Under the pieces are notes generated by a model, which had not been told where the DNA came from, ran no database searches, and saw only the letters and a list, made by a program, of their open reading frames with translations. Shown one piece after another: positions 25,108 to 33,790 of a stretch of 64,000 nt of DNA. Source of the stretch: Microbacterium sp. LWH3-1.2 (GTDB taxonomy: Bacteria > Actinomycetota > Actinomycetes > Actinomycetales > Microbacteriaceae); NCBI RefSeq assembly GCF_040675855.1, contig NZ_JBEGIK010000001.1, positions 1,798,001 to 1,862,000 of the forward strand, given 5' to 3'. Numbering within the stretch: the first letter of the stretch is position 1; each line of letters begins with the position of its first letter. Made by a program: the position numbers and the translations under genes.

Positions 25108-26988
25108 ATGGCCCTTGCCGACATCTTCACCCGAACCGAAGGCTCCACTTCCGCCAGTCCCACCCTCCCCCGGACGTACGGCGAGGCGCCGACCGTTCAG
25201 GGCGAAGGCATGGCCGCGTTGCGCGCATGGGTCGACGGGATCGCGGCGTTGACGCAGCCTGCGCGTATCCATTGGGTGGGTGGGTCGCGGGCCGAGAACG
25301 ATGCGTTGCTGCGGGAGATGGTCGATGAGGGCAAGCTCATCAAGCTCAACCCGGAGTGGCGTCCCGGCTCGTACCTGGCCCGGTCGCACCCCAGCGATGT
25401 GGCGCGTACCGAGGGCCGCACGTTCATCGCGTCCGAGCGCGAGGAGGACGCCGGCCCCACGAACAACTGGGTCGCTCCCGACGAGATCCGCGCGACCATC
25501 ACGCCGCTGTTCGAGGGGTCGATGAGGGGCCGCACGATGTACGTCGTGCCGTTCTCGATGGGGCCGGTCGGCGGCCCGCTGTCGCACATCGGCGTGCAGG
25601 TCACCGACAGCGCCTACGCGGTCACCTCGATCGGCATCATGACGCGCGTGGGCACCGAGGTGCTGCGTGAGATCGCCGGCGGCGCGCCGTGGGTCAAGAC
25701 GGTGCACTCGGTGGGAGCCCCGCTGCAGCCGGGTCAGGCCGACGTGGCGTGGCCGTGCAACGATACGAAGTACATCGTGCACTTCCCCGACACGCTGGAG
25801 GTCTGGTCGTACGGCTCCGGCTACGGCGGCAACGCGATCCTGGCGAAGAAGTGCTTCGCGCTGCGCATCGCGTCGGTCATCGCTCGCGACGAGGGCTGGC
25901 TCGCCGAGCACATGCTGCTCATCCGCGTCATCGACCCGGCCGGTCGGGCATACCACATCGCGGCGGCGTTCCCGTCGGCGTGCGGCAAGACGAACCTCGC
26001 CATGCTGCGCCCCACGATCCCGGGCTGGCGCGTGGAGACTCTCGGCGACGACATCGCGTGGCTGCGTCCCGGCGAGGACGGGCGCCTGTGGGCGATCAAC
26101 CCCGAGGCCGGGTTCTTCGGCGTCGCACCCGGAACGGGCGAGTCGACCAACGTCACCGCGGTCGAGACGCTGTGGGGCAACACCATCTTCACGAACGTGG
26201 CACTGCGCGCCGACGGCGACGTGTGGTGGGAGGGCCTCACTGACGAGCCGCCGGCACAGCTCACCGACTGGGAGGGCAAGCCGTGGACCCCGGCATCCGG
26301 TCGTCCCGCCGCCCACCCGAACTCGCGCTTCACCGTCGCCGCGGCCCAGTGCCCGCAGATCGCCGAGGACTGGGACGCCCCGCAGGGCGTGCCGCTGGAC
26401 GCCATCCTGTTCGGCGGTCGCCGCGCCACCAACGTCCCGCTCGTGGTCGAGGCCACCGACTGGACGCACGGCGTCTTCATGGGCTCGAACATCTCGTCCG
26501 AGCGCACCGCGGCTGCGGAGGGCACGGTCGGCGAGCTGCGCCGCGACCCGTTCGCGATGCTCCCGTTCTGCGGCTACAACATGGCCGACTACTTCGGGCA
26601 CTGGCTCAGCATCGGCCAGAAGCTGCGCTTCGACCGCGCACCGCGCGTGTTCCAGGTCAACTGGTTCCGCAAAGGCACCGACGGCCGGTTCCTGTGGCCC
26701 GGGTTCGGCGACAACTCCCGCGTCATCGACTGGATCATCCGTCGCATCGAGGGCGTGGTCGGCGCCATCGAGAGCCCGATCGGCCGCCTGCCCCGCACGG
26801 AAGACCTCGACCTCGACGGCATCGAGGTGCCCCAGGCCGACCTCGACGAGCTGTTCGCCATCGACCCGCAGTCGTGGCTGCGCGAAGCCGACCTCACCGA
26901 AGAGTTCTACCGCATCTTCGACGGCCGCGTCCCCGCCCCGCTGTGGGCCGAACTCGCCGCACTCCGGTACCGCCTCCAGCGCGCCTGA
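25108..26988 (+). CDS. pckG: Phosphoenolpyruvate carboxykinase (GTP)
   Basis: A 626-residue GTP-type PEPCK that makes PEP from oxaloacetate at the entry to gluconeogenesis. The kinase P-loop with the hyper-reactive Cys is [13 protein letters not shown] (about residues 288-300). [21 protein letters not shown] follows; the nucleotide-binding tail includes FPGFG-like [12 protein letters not shown]. The start at 25108 has GAGGAG seven bases upstream, better than the in-frame ATG at 25093. It is monocistronic, ends in two strong hairpins, and shares its promoter with the RamB-like regulator. Confidence 0.96.
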   Translation: MALADIFTRTEGSTSASPTLPRTYGEAPTVQGEGMAALRAWVDGIAALTQPARIHWVGGSRAENDALLREMVDEGKLIKLNPEWRPGSYLARSHPSDVARTEGRTFIASEREEDAGPTNNWVAPDEIRATITPLFEGSMRGRTMYVVPFSMGPVGGPLSHIGVQVTDSAYAVTSIGIMTRVGTEVLREIAGGAPWVKTVHSVGAPLQPGQADVAWPCNDTKYIVHFPDTLEVWSYGSGYGGNAILAKKCFALRIASVIARDEGWLAEHMLLIRVIDPAGRAYHIAAAFPSACGKTNLAMLRPTIPGWRVETLGDDIAWLRPGEDGRLWAINPEAGFFGVAPGTGESTNVTAVETLWGNTIFTNVALRADGDVWWEGLTDEPPAQLTDWEGKPWTPASGRPAAHPNSRFTVAAAQCPQIAEDWDAPQGVPLDAILFGGRRATNVPLVVEATDWTHGVFMGSNISSERTAAAEGTVGELRRDPFAMLPFCGYNMADYFGHWLSIGQKLRFDRAPRVFQVNWFRKGTDGRFLWPGFGDNSRVIDWIIRRIEGVVGAIESPIGRLPRTEDLDLDGIEVPQADLDELFAIDPQSWLREADLTEEFYRIFDGRVPAPLWAELAALRYRLQRA

Positions 26989-26997
26989 CCAAGACCA

Positions 26998-27033
26998 GCG
27001 CCCGGCCCTCTTCTTGGCAGAGGGGCCGGGCGC
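26998..27033 (+). terminator. Terminator after pckG
   Basis: GCGCCCGGCCCTCT pairs with AGAGGGGCCGGGCGC with one mismatch/bulge, 10 bases after the stop codon. Confidence 0.8.
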
Positions 27034-27072
27034 CTGAGCGACCTGCGGTCTTCGGACCGTGCCGGTCGACGC

Positions 27073-27112
27073 GGATGCCCCGGCCCCATCTGTGCGGGGG
27101 GCCGGGGCATCC
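27073..27112 (-). terminator. Terminator facing the ABC exporter gene
   Basis: GGATGCCCCGGCC pairs perfectly with GGCCGGGGCATCC around a G-rich loop. It lies immediately downstream of the exporter stop codon (27120, other strand). Confidence 0.8.
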
Positions 27113-27119
27113 TTCTGCC

Positions 27120-29150
27120 TCAGACCAGCAGCTGATGCTTCGCGAGGTCGCGGTAGAGCGGAGTCGAGGCGACGAGCTCGGAGTGCGTGCCCTGGCCGAC
27201 GACTCGGCCGTGCTCCATGACCACGATGTGGTCGCTGTCGACGACGGTCGACAGGCGGTGCGCGATCACGACGAGCGTGCGCCCGGCCGCGACCGCGTCG
27301 ATCGCCTCGCGCATGCGCTGCTCGTTCAGTCCGTCGAGCGACGACGTCGACTCGTCGAGCAGCAGGATTGGGGGAGCGGCCAGCAGCGCCCGCGCGATCG
27401 CGAGACGCTGACGCTCGCCGCCCGAGAGCATCACGCCCGACTCGCCGACGGGCGCGTCGACGCCGAGCGGGTTGCGGTCGAGTACTTCACCCAGGTTGAC
27501 CGCCCGGAGCACGGCCTCGCACGCCTCATCGGATGCCTCGGGCGAGGCCAGCCGCAGGTTGTCACCGATGGTTCCGGCCAGGGTCGGGGCGTCCTGTTCG
27601 ACGTACCCGAGGTGCGCGCGCAGGTCATCGCGATCGAGCGCTCTCACGTCCGTGCCGTCGAGCAGGATCGCCCCGTCGGTCGGGTCGTAGAAGCGCTCGA
27701 TGAGGGCGAGGGTGGTGCTCTTGCCCGCGCCCGACGGGCCGACCAGCGCGACGCGCGCCCCGCGCGGGACGGAGAACGACACGCCCCGCAGCACCTCGAG
27801 ATCGGCCGAGACGGATGCTGCGACACCGGCCGCTCGGTCGAGGCCGGTCTCGCCCACCCCGTCGCCGAGCACGATCGTCGACGTGTCGACATGCGCGCTC
27901 TCGAGCACGGCCAGCGCCTCGGACTCGGCCTTGCGCCGCGCCGCCACGACGTTCTGGGGGTAGCGGAACCGCACGTCGCGGAACTCGATCGCCGCGGGTT
28001 CAGTTTGCTCACCTGTCGCGATCTGCCCCTCCGGGTGGCCACTCGTGACAGGTGAGCGAGGGGAGTCGGCGGCGCGCACGGCGATCACGGCGTCGTCCTG
28101 CGATTCGGTCGGCAGGTCGAGCACCTCCTGGATGCGGCCCAGCGCGCCGAGCGCTTGATTCACCGACGTGATCGCGCCGAAGAACGAGCCGAGCGGTGCG
28201 ATCAGCATGAAGAGGAACATGATGAAGGTCACGAGGCTCGCGATCGACAGCGCGCCCGTCGCGACGCGGAAGCCACCGAGTCCGATGACCACCAGCAGCG
28301 ATACCTGCAGCGCGATGCCGGCGATCGGCACCACGAGTGCCGAGACCTTCGCAATGCGCACGCCGACGGTGTAGGCCTCGGTCGCCTGCGCTGTCACCGA
28401 GTCGACCTCGCGGGCGGTCGCCCCGGAGGCGCGGACCGTGCGGATCGAGCCGATGGCGCGCTCGACGCCCGAGGCGAGGGCGCCCACCTTCTCCTGCTGC
28501 TCGGTCGAGGCGGTGCGGATGCGACCGCTCAGCGCGACCACGCCGAGCACCGAGACGCCGATCACGAGCACGATGATCGCGAGCAGCAGTGGGTCGATGA
28601 TCGCCATGGCGACGAGTGCTCCGACGAACAGCAGCGCGTTGCCGACCGAGTCCGCGAGTCCCTGCGTGAGAGCCGCATAGAGCAGGGTCGTGTCGCTGCC
28701 GACGCGCGAGACGAGATCGCCGGTGCGTCGTGCGTCGAATTCGCTGATCGGCAGGTGCAGGATGCGCGCGATGAGCCGACGGCGGCTCGAGTACACGACG
28801 GCGGTGCCGGTGCGCTGCAGCAGGTAGTGCTGCCAGCCCGAGATGAGCGAGGCCAGCACGACGAACCCGACGAGCGCCCAGACGAGCAGGCCGAGGTCGA
28901 GCCCTGCCTGCACGCGCGTGATGACCTGGCCGACGAGCAGCGGCTGGATGAGCGACGCGCCCGCGCTGAGGATGCTCAGCACCACGACGACGGCGAGTGT
29001 GCGCTTGTGCTCGAAGAGGTAGGGCAGCAGTTGCGAGAAGGTCGCGCGCGGCCCCTCTTCGGCCTTGCCGCGCCGGCCTCGTCCGCGGCGGGGGCGCGGG
29101 GATGCCTCGGTGGGTGCGGCGGGGGCTTCGTCGAGATCGGCGGAGGGCAT
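27120..29150 (-). CDS. ABC exporter half-transporter (fused membrane and ATPase domains) with an insertion in the ATPase domain
   Basis: A 676-residue type IV exporter. A charged N-tail (RPRRGRGRRGK) precedes six membrane helices (about 45-330), then an ATPase domain: A-loop FRYPQ near 398, Walker A GPSGAGKST at about 471-479, signature LSGGERQRLAIARALL near 573, Walker B ILLLDES, switch His in VIAHRLS. Between the A-loop and LRGVSFSVPRG lies an insertion of about 55 residues that normal exporters lack. The linker before the A-loop is partly encoded by a 51-nt inverted repeat. It is probably co-transcribed with the small HTH gene upstream; the drug, lipid or peptide substrate is unknown. Confidence 0.88.
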   Translation of the reverse strand: MPSADLDEAPAAPTEASPRPRRGRGRRGKAEEGPRATFSQLLPYLFEHKRTLAVVVVLSILSAGASLIQPLLVGQVITRVQAGLDLGLLVWALVGFVVLASLISGWQHYLLQRTGTAVVYSSRRRLIARILHLPISEFDARRTGDLVSRVGSDTTLLYAALTQGLADSVGNALLFVGALVAMAIIDPLLLAIIVLVIGVSVLGVVALSGRIRTASTEQQEKVGALASGVERAIGSIRTVRASGATAREVDSVTAQATEAYTVGVRIAKVSALVVPIAGIALQVSLLVVIGLGGFRVATGALSIASLVTFIMFLFMLIAPLGSFFGAITSVNQALGALGRIQEVLDLPTESQDDAVIAVRAADSPRSPVTSGHPEGQIATGEQTEPAAIEFRDVRFRYPQNVVAARRKAESEALAVLESAHVDTSTIVLGDGVGETGLDRAAGVAASVSADLEVLRGVSFSVPRGARVALVGPSGAGKSTTLALIERFYDPTDGAILLDGTDVRALDRDDLRAHLGYVEQDAPTLAGTIGDNLRLASPEASDEACEAVLRAVNLGEVLDRNPLGVDAPVGESGVMLSGGERQRLAIARALLAAPPILLLDESTSSLDGLNEQRMREAIDAVAAGRTLVVIAHRLSTVVDSDHIVVMEHGRVVGQGTHSELVASTPLYRDLAKHQLLV
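28007..28057. repeat. 51-nt inverted-repeat element inside the exporter gene
   Basis: GCTCACCTGTC (28007-28017) and GACAGGTGAGC (28047-28057) are perfect complements. In frame they encode the linker residues SPVTSGHPEGQIATGEQ between the membrane and ATPase domains, so the element appears to be tolerated as a domain spacer. Confidence 0.7.
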
Positions 29151-29175
29151 GGGAGTACCTCGTTCGTGAAGGGGC

Positions 29176-29391
29176 TTACCGTCGACCGTACTTCTTGTGG
29201 ACCGCCTGTCGGCTCACACCGAGGGCACTCGCGATCGCCTGCCACGAGAAGCCGAGGTTGCGCGCCTTGCGCACCTGCGCCTCTTCGGCGCGGGCGAGTT
29301 CGCGCCGCACTTCGGCGAGACGGTGCAGCTCCGCGATCGGCTCGCGACCGCCTGCAGCCCCGATCAGGGTGGTCAGTTCGTCGCCGCTCAT
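29176..29391 (-). CDS. Small helix-turn-helix regulator
   Basis: A 71-residue protein. A helical N-terminal half (ELHRLAEVRRELARAEEAQV) suited to dimerisation is followed by an HTH (GFSWQAIASALGVSRQAVHKKYGRR) that ends at the C-terminus. It lies 25 bases upstream of the ABC exporter gene on the same strand and probably forms an operon with it. Two identical-arm palindromes, GTCAAC-N4-GTTGAC, precede it and are the likely autoregulatory operators. The HTH resembles that of small clp-linked and resistance-linked regulators common in Actinobacteria. Confidence 0.75.
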   Translation of the reverse strand: MSGDELTTLIGAAGGREPIAELHRLAEVRRELARAEEAQVRKARNLGFSWQAIASALGVSRQAVHKKYGRR

Positions 29392-29415
29392 CGGGCAGCC
29401 TCTCGCTTTTCGGTG

Positions 29416-29442
29416 ACGGATGCTGCGGGCCGCGGCATCCGT
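29416..29442 (-). other. GGATGC hairpin in the leader of the HTH-exporter operon
   Basis: ACGGATGCTGCGG and CCGCGGCATCCGT form a terminator-like stem between the operators (29443-29486) and the start codon (29391). If the promoter overlaps the operators, the stem is in the 5' leader and could attenuate transcription. Confidence 0.45.
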
Positions 29443-29486
29443 GTCAACCGTAGTTGACGGTAGGAAGGGTGTCAACTCACGTTGAC
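29443..29486. promoter_or_regulatory. Two GTCAAC-N4-GTTGAC operators
   Basis: GTCAACCGTAGTTGAC (29443-29458) and GTCAACTCACGTTGAC (29471-29486) have identical arms and lie 28 bases apart, between the small HTH gene and the divergent ABC-2 operon. Autoregulation by the HTH protein and control of both directions are plausible. Confidence 0.65.
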
Positions 29487-29544
29487 GGGCTGGCGCTCCT
29501 CCCCCCCACCGGGTGGTGTCGGAGCGGGGCGTTAGGGTAGTCCG

Positions 29545-30486
29545 GTGCCCGCCCCCGTGATCACCGCTGAGAACCTCGTCAAGGCCTACAAGGTCAAAGG
29601 GAAGCCGGACTTCCTCGCCGTCGACGGCCTGTCGTTCGAGGTGGCGCCGGGAGAATCGTTCGGCCTGCTGGGCCCGAACGGTGCGGGCAAGTCCACCACG
29701 ATGAAGATGGTGGGTGCGGTCTCCGCGCGGACGTCTGGTCGGCTCGAGATCCTCGGGCTCGACCCCGATCGCTATGGCCCCGAGATCCGGTCGCGGCTCG
29801 GCGTCGTGCCCCAGCAGGACAACCTCGACGGCGAGCTCAACGCGCGCGAGAACCTCTACATCTACGGCCGCTACTTCGGCCTGCCCGGCAAGGTGTGCCA
29901 CCAGAAGGCCGATGAGCTGCTCGCGTTCGCCCAGCTCGAAGACAAGGCCAAGAGCAAGGTCGAGCAGCTCTCGGGCGGCATGAAACGGCGGCTCACGATC
30001 GCGCGCGGCCTCATCAACGATCCCCGCATCCTGCTGCTCGACGAGCCGACCACCGGCCTCGACCCGCAGGCCCGCCATGTGCTGTGGGACCGCCTGTTCC
30101 GTCTCAAGGAGCGTGGCACGACGCTCGTGCTCACCACGCACTACATGGACGAGGCCGAGCAGCTCTGCGATCGGCTCATCGTCGTCGACAAGGGCCGCAT
30201 CATGGCGGAGGGCACGCCCGCCTCGCTCATCCGCGAGCACTCCAGCCGGGAGGTGCTCGAGGTGCGCTTCGGCTCGGACCGCAACGAGCAGATCGCCCCG
30301 CAGCTCGAGGGCATTGGCGACCGCGTAGAGGTGCTGCCCGACCGCATCCTCGTCTACGCGAGCGACGGCGAAGCAGCACTCGAGACCGTGACGCATCGTG
30401 GACTCACGCCGCTGACCTCGCTCGTGCGCCGCTCGAGCCTCGAGGACGTCTTCCTCCGGCTCACGGGAAGGTCGCTGATCGAATGA
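29545..30486 (+). CDS. ABC-2 transporter ATP-binding protein, NodI type
   Basis: A 313-residue ATPase. Walker A is GPNGAGKST (about residues 43-51), the Q-loop lies in VVPQQDNLDGELNARENLYIY, the signature is LSGGMKRRLTIARGL (about 140-154), Walker B is ILLLDEPTTGLD and the switch His is in LTTHYMDEAEQL. The MDEAEQLCDR run and the ~70-residue C-terminal domain resemble NodI and DrrA. It starts at GTG 29545, overlaps the permease gene by ATGA, and energises the two permeases that follow. Confidence 0.92.
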   Translation: MPAPVITAENLVKAYKVKGKPDFLAVDGLSFEVAPGESFGLLGPNGAGKSTTMKMVGAVSARTSGRLEILGLDPDRYGPEIRSRLGVVPQQDNLDGELNARENLYIYGRYFGLPGKVCHQKADELLAFAQLEDKAKSKVEQLSGGMKRRLTIARGLINDPRILLLDEPTTGLDPQARHVLWDRLFRLKERGTTLVLTTHYMDEAEQLCDRLIVVDKGRIMAEGTPASLIREHSSREVLEVRFGSDRNEQIAPQLEGIGDRVEVLPDRILVYASDGEAALETVTHRGLTPLTSLVRRSSLEDVFLRLTGRSLIE

Positions 30487-31355
30487 GCCTTCCCTCCGAG
30501 GGCGCCCCGACACGCGTGCAGCCGACGCTCGACGAGCTGCGCGAAGAGGCGATGCAATGGGGCCGCAAGCCCCGCGCCCTGGGCACCTGGTACGTCACCG
30601 AGCACATGGTGCGCGCGATGCGCGCGTACGGCTGGACCATCATCGTCGGAGCGCTCGGCCAGCCGATCCTCTATCTCCTCGGGCTCGCCGTCGGGCTCGC
30701 CGCCCTCATCGACGCCCCGATCACGCAGAACGGCGTCGAGGTCTCATACCTCGTGTTCGTGGCGCCGGCGCTCCTGATGACGGCCGCGATCTCCGTCGCG
30801 TCGGAGGAGTTCTCGTACCCGGTCATGGCGGGGTTCAAGTGGCGGCGGTACTTCTTCGGGTTCAGCGCGACCGGGCTGTCGCCGGGGCAGATCGCCGGCG
30901 GCGTCATCGTCGGCGCGTCGGCGCGGATCATGGTCGTCACGGTCGCGTACTACCTGTTCCTGTGGCTGTTCCAGGCGGTTCCCGACCCGCAGACGGGATG
31001 GCTCACCATCCCGATCGGCCTGCTCGCGGGCCTCGCCTTCGGCATCCCCTACATGGCCTACGCCGCGTCGATCACCGACGACAAGGGGCAGGTCGCCCTC
31101 GTGCAGCGCTTCATCTTCATGCCGATGTTCCTGTTCTCCGGTACGTTCTACCCGCTCGACACGCTGCCGCTGTGGCTGCAGTGGATCGGCTGGGTGTCGC
31201 CTCTGTGGCACGCGACGGAGCTCGGCCGCGTCGCCACCTACGGCCTGCCGATGGATCCGTTCGCGCTCGTCGTGCACGTCGGCTACCTCCTCGTGCTCTC
31301 GATCGGCGGGTACATGATCGGCCGCCGCATCTTCCAGAGGCGGCTCGGCGCATGA
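30483..31355 (+). CDS. ABC-2 transporter permease 1 (NodJ type)
   Basis: A 290-residue inner-membrane permease with six predicted helices after a ~45-residue cytoplasmic N-tail. The ABC-2 hallmark segment FMPMFLFSGTFYPLDTLPLWLQ (split here: FMPMFLFSGTF then YPLDTLP) lies near residue 215. It overlaps both neighbours by ATGA and pairs with the second permease to form a heterodimeric channel. Substrate unknown; NodIJ/Drr relatives export oligosaccharide-lipids or drugs. Confidence 0.9.
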   Translation: MSLPSEGAPTRVQPTLDELREEAMQWGRKPRALGTWYVTEHMVRAMRAYGWTIIVGALGQPILYLLGLAVGLAALIDAPITQNGVEVSYLVFVAPALLMTAAISVASEEFSYPVMAGFKWRRYFFGFSATGLSPGQIAGGVIVGASARIMVVTVAYYLFLWLFQAVPDPQTGWLTIPIGLLAGLAFGIPYMAYAASITDDKGQVALVQRFIFMPMFLFSGTFYPLDTLPLWLQWIGWVSPLWHATELGRVATYGLPMDPFALVVHVGYLLVLSIGGYMIGRRIFQRRLGA

Positions 31356-32179
31356 CCGTCGCGACCGGAACCGAGGCCGCCGCGATCCGCGCCGGTGGCG
31401 TGCGCGCGCTGTGGGCGGGCAACCCGCAGTCGGTCGTGCAGCGCGGCCTCATCGCCGCGCGCTCGTCGAGCTGGGCCGTCGTACTGTCGGGCTTCTTCGA
31501 GCCCGTGTTCTATCTCGCCTCGATGGGCATCGGCCTCGGCGCCCTCATCGGCGACGTGCAGACCTCCAGCGGCGTCGAGGTGCCCTATGCGGCGTTCATC
31601 GCCCCGGCGCTCCTCGCTGTCTCGGCGATGAACGGCGCGATCTACGACTCGACGTGGAACGTCTTCTTCAAGCTCAACTACGGCAAGCTCTACGAGGGCA
31701 TGCTCGCGACCTCGCTCGGCCCGCTCGACGTCGCGCTGGGCGAGATCCTCTACGCGCTGCTGCGCGGACTGCTGTACGCGACCGGCTTCATGATCATCAT
31801 GCAGATCCTCGGCCTCAACCTGGCGTGGACCGCGATCCTGGCGCTTCCGGCGGTCCTGCTCATCGCCTTCGGGTTCGCGAGCCTCGGCATGGCGGTCACG
31901 AGCTACATGAAGACATTCCAGCAGATGGACTGGATCAACTTCGTGCTGCTGCCGATGTTCCTATTCTCGGCGACGCTGTACCCGATCACGATCTACCCCG
32001 AATGGATCCAGCACGTCATCATGGCGTTCCCGCTGTGGCACGGCGTCGAGCTCGTCCGCGGACTCACCACCGGCATCCTCACCCCCGAGATGTGGTGGCA
32101 CGTCCTCTACTACGTCGTGATGATCGCGATAGGTCTGGTCTTCACCACGAAGCGCCTGCGCGCGCTGTTCCTGGATTGA
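31352..32179 (+). CDS. ABC-2 transporter permease 2 (NodJ type)
   Basis: A 275-residue paralogue of the preceding permease. Six helices; the equivalent ABC-2 segment reads LPMFLFSATLYPITIYPEW near residue 205. The core SAMNGAIYDSTWNVFFKLNY is typical of NodJ/DrrB proteins. It ends at 32179, four bases before a degenerate membrane-protein frame that may once have been the fourth gene of the operon. Confidence 0.9.
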   Translation: MTVATGTEAAAIRAGGVRALWAGNPQSVVQRGLIAARSSSWAVVLSGFFEPVFYLASMGIGLGALIGDVQTSSGVEVPYAAFIAPALLAVSAMNGAIYDSTWNVFFKLNYGKLYEGMLATSLGPLDVALGEILYALLRGLLYATGFMIIMQILGLNLAWTAILALPAVLLIAFGFASLGMAVTSYMKTFQQMDWINFVLLPMFLFSATLYPITIYPEWIQHVIMAFPLWHGVELVRGLTTGILTPEMWWHVLYYVVMIAIGLVFTTKRLRALFLD

Positions 32180-32183
32180 TCCC

Positions 32184-32417
32184 GTGCTGGTCGGCGACCT
32201 CGTCGTCTGCGCGATCGGCATCGCGTCGGCCGTGGTGGTCTCGATCGGGTTCGGCAGCCTGCCGTGGGATGACAGCCTGGGTGAGATCGTGGGCGCCTTT
32301 CGGCGTGCTCATGGTGCTCGTCGCCGTCTCCATCCGGATCTGGTGGGCAGGACCGGGGGGGGGGGGGGGGGGCATCCTGCGTCTGGCGCGCTGCGCGACA
32401 GTCCCGACCCGTCCTGA
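32184..32417 (+). pseudogene. Frameshifted small membrane protein with an 18-G tract
   Basis: GTG 32184 opens a frame whose first 37 residues look real (a hydrophobic helix, LVVCAIGIASAVVVSIGFG, then LPWDDSLGEIVG). Near 32299 the plausible continuation jumps frame (AFGVLMVLVAVSIRIWWAG, a second helix), as if one T had been gained in a TTT run. The second frame then runs into 18 consecutive G. The product would be a two-helix protein. Either it is inactivated, phase-variable, or an assembly error. The family is not recognised. Confidence 0.55.
32355..32372 (+). repeat. Homopolymer of 18 G
   Basis: An uninterrupted run of 18 G, by far the longest homopolymer in the window, lies at the end of the second transmembrane helix of the degenerate membrane protein, about 140 bases before the TetR gene. 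Confidence 0.8.
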
Positions 32418-32478
32418 CCCCCGCCTTCCGCCGCCTCGTCCGCGATGGTCCTCATCGAGACAGCCTTCGCAGTATTGA

Positions 32479-32514
32479 ACATGTTCAGAAACGAGCGTAT
32501 GTTTCTGAACATGT
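32479..32514. promoter_or_regulatory. 14-bp inverted repeat over the TetR start codon
   Basis: ACATGTTCAGAAAC (32479-32492) and GTTTCTGAACATGT (32501-32514) are perfect complements separated by 8 bases. The right arm contains the probable start codon. This is a likely autoregulatory operator for the TetR protein. Confidence 0.65.
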
Positions 32515-33185
32515 CCAGTTCCATCGCCTCCGCCACCAAGAGCGAGCGCACACGAGCGCTCATCCGCGACGTCGCCCTGCGCTCGTTCCGGGAGCGCGGG
32601 TACGACCAGACGACCGTCAGATTCATCGCCGCCGAAGCGGGCGTCTCAGTGGGCACGACCAATTACCACTTCGCGTCGAAGAACGACCTCGTCCAAGAGC
32701 TCTACCTCGACGTCCAGCAGCAGCACCGGGCCGCCGCGGTGCCCCTGCTCGCGACGAGCGACGATCTCATCGAACGGCTCGGCATCGTCTTCCGCACGGG
32801 TCTCGCGCAGCTCGAGCCCTACCACCGCTTCGCGCCGGAGTTCCTCTCGGCGGCGGTCTCGCCACGCTCGTCGATCAATCCGCTCTCGAGCGACTCCTCG
32901 GAATCGCGCAAGATCGTGATCGGGCTCTTCCGCGAGGCGATCACCGGCGCCGCAGACAAGCTCCCGCCGGAGTTCGATGAGGACCTGCCGTCGGCGCTGA
33001 TGCTCGGCCACCTGCTGCTCGCCCTGTTCTGGGTCTACGACACCTCCGACGGTCGCGAACGCACCAGCAGGCTGCTCGACCGGGGACTGCGGCTCCTCAA
33101 GGTCTCGCTGCCGCTGGTCCGCTTGCGCCTGCTCCGAAAGCCGCTGCGCGAACTGTTGGACCTCGTCGCCGAGGTGCAGGCGTGA
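32511..33185 (+). CDS. TetR-family transcriptional regulator
   Basis: A 224-residue regulator with a clear N-terminal TetR domain: RDVALRSFRERGYDQTTV and then AAEAGVSVGTTNYHFASK as recognition helix (about residues 15-60). The C-terminal domain contains ALMLGHLLLALFWVYDTSD. The start at 32511 is preferred because the DNA-binding domain begins soon after; ATG 32499 is in frame too. It overlaps an SRPBCC gene by TGATG and is the first of three coupled genes. Its inverted-repeat site indicates autorepression. The ligand is unknown, possibly a fatty or lipid-like molecule. Confidence 0.88.
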   Translation: MSSSIASATKSERTRALIRDVALRSFRERGYDQTTVRFIAAEAGVSVGTTNYHFASKNDLVQELYLDVQQQHRAAAVPLLATSDDLIERLGIVFRTGLAQLEPYHRFAPEFLSAAVSPRSSINPLSSDSSESRKIVIGLFREAITGAADKLPPEFDEDLPSALMLGHLLLALFWVYDTSDGRERTSRLLDRGLRLLKVSLPLVRLRLLRKPLRELLDLVAEVQA

Positions 33186-33790
33186 TGGTGCAGCGTGCCA
33201 TCTACGTCAGCATCCGCATCTCCGCGCCAATGGAGAGGGTGTGGCAGCTCACCCAGGATCCGGCGCTTCATGCACGCTGGGACGTCCGCTTCAGCCGCAT
33301 CACTCCGACCACTCCACTGGCCGGCGGCGGCACCCGCTTCGTGTACGAACGACGCCTGCCCGGCTGCACCATCACCGGCACCGGCACCACGATCGGCGAA
33401 CGCGAGCGTCCCGACGGAACGCGCACTTCCGCCCTGCGTTTCGACAGCGACAGTCGGCTCTCGCCGCTCGGTGCCGGTCGCGGTTACTGGCGCTATCGCC
33501 CCGACGGCGATTCCGTCGTGTTCTCCACTGGCTACGACTACACATCGAACTGGGATCGCGCACTCGATCTCATCGTGCGGCCGCTGATCGGCTGGGCGAC
33601 CGCGTGGAGCTTCGATCGGCTGCGGATCTGGGCCGAGACCGGCACGCCGCCCGAGCGATGGCCGTTGAGATCGGTGCTGCGGTTCTGGTGCGCGCAGCGT
33701 CCGAGGGCCGCACGGTGCGGGGGTCGTCCTGCGAACCGCCGGGTCATGGAGGATGCTCCGAACACCCTTCACGAGCTGGTGCAACCGTGA
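33185..33790 (+). CDS. SRPBCC (START-like) domain protein
   Basis: A 201-residue protein whose first 150 residues follow the SRPBCC helix-grip pattern: VSIRISAPMERVWQLTQDP at the start, HARWDVRFSRI, and a C-terminal helix DRALDLIVRPLIGWATAWSF. These domains form a deep cavity for hydrophobic ligands. The basic tail of about 45 residues (RSVLRFWCAQRPRAARC) is not part of the family core. ATG 33185 overlaps the TetR stop; GTG 33182 is the alternative. Coupling with the TetR and DUF4166 genes suggests a shared lipid-related task. Confidence 0.7.
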   Translation: MVQRAIYVSIRISAPMERVWQLTQDPALHARWDVRFSRITPTTPLAGGGTRFVYERRLPGCTITGTGTTIGERERPDGTRTSALRFDSDSRLSPLGAGRGYWRYRPDGDSVVFSTGYDYTSNWDRALDLIVRPLIGWATAWSFDRLRIWAETGTPPERWPLRSVLRFWCAQRPRAARCGGRPANRRVMEDAPNTLHELVQP

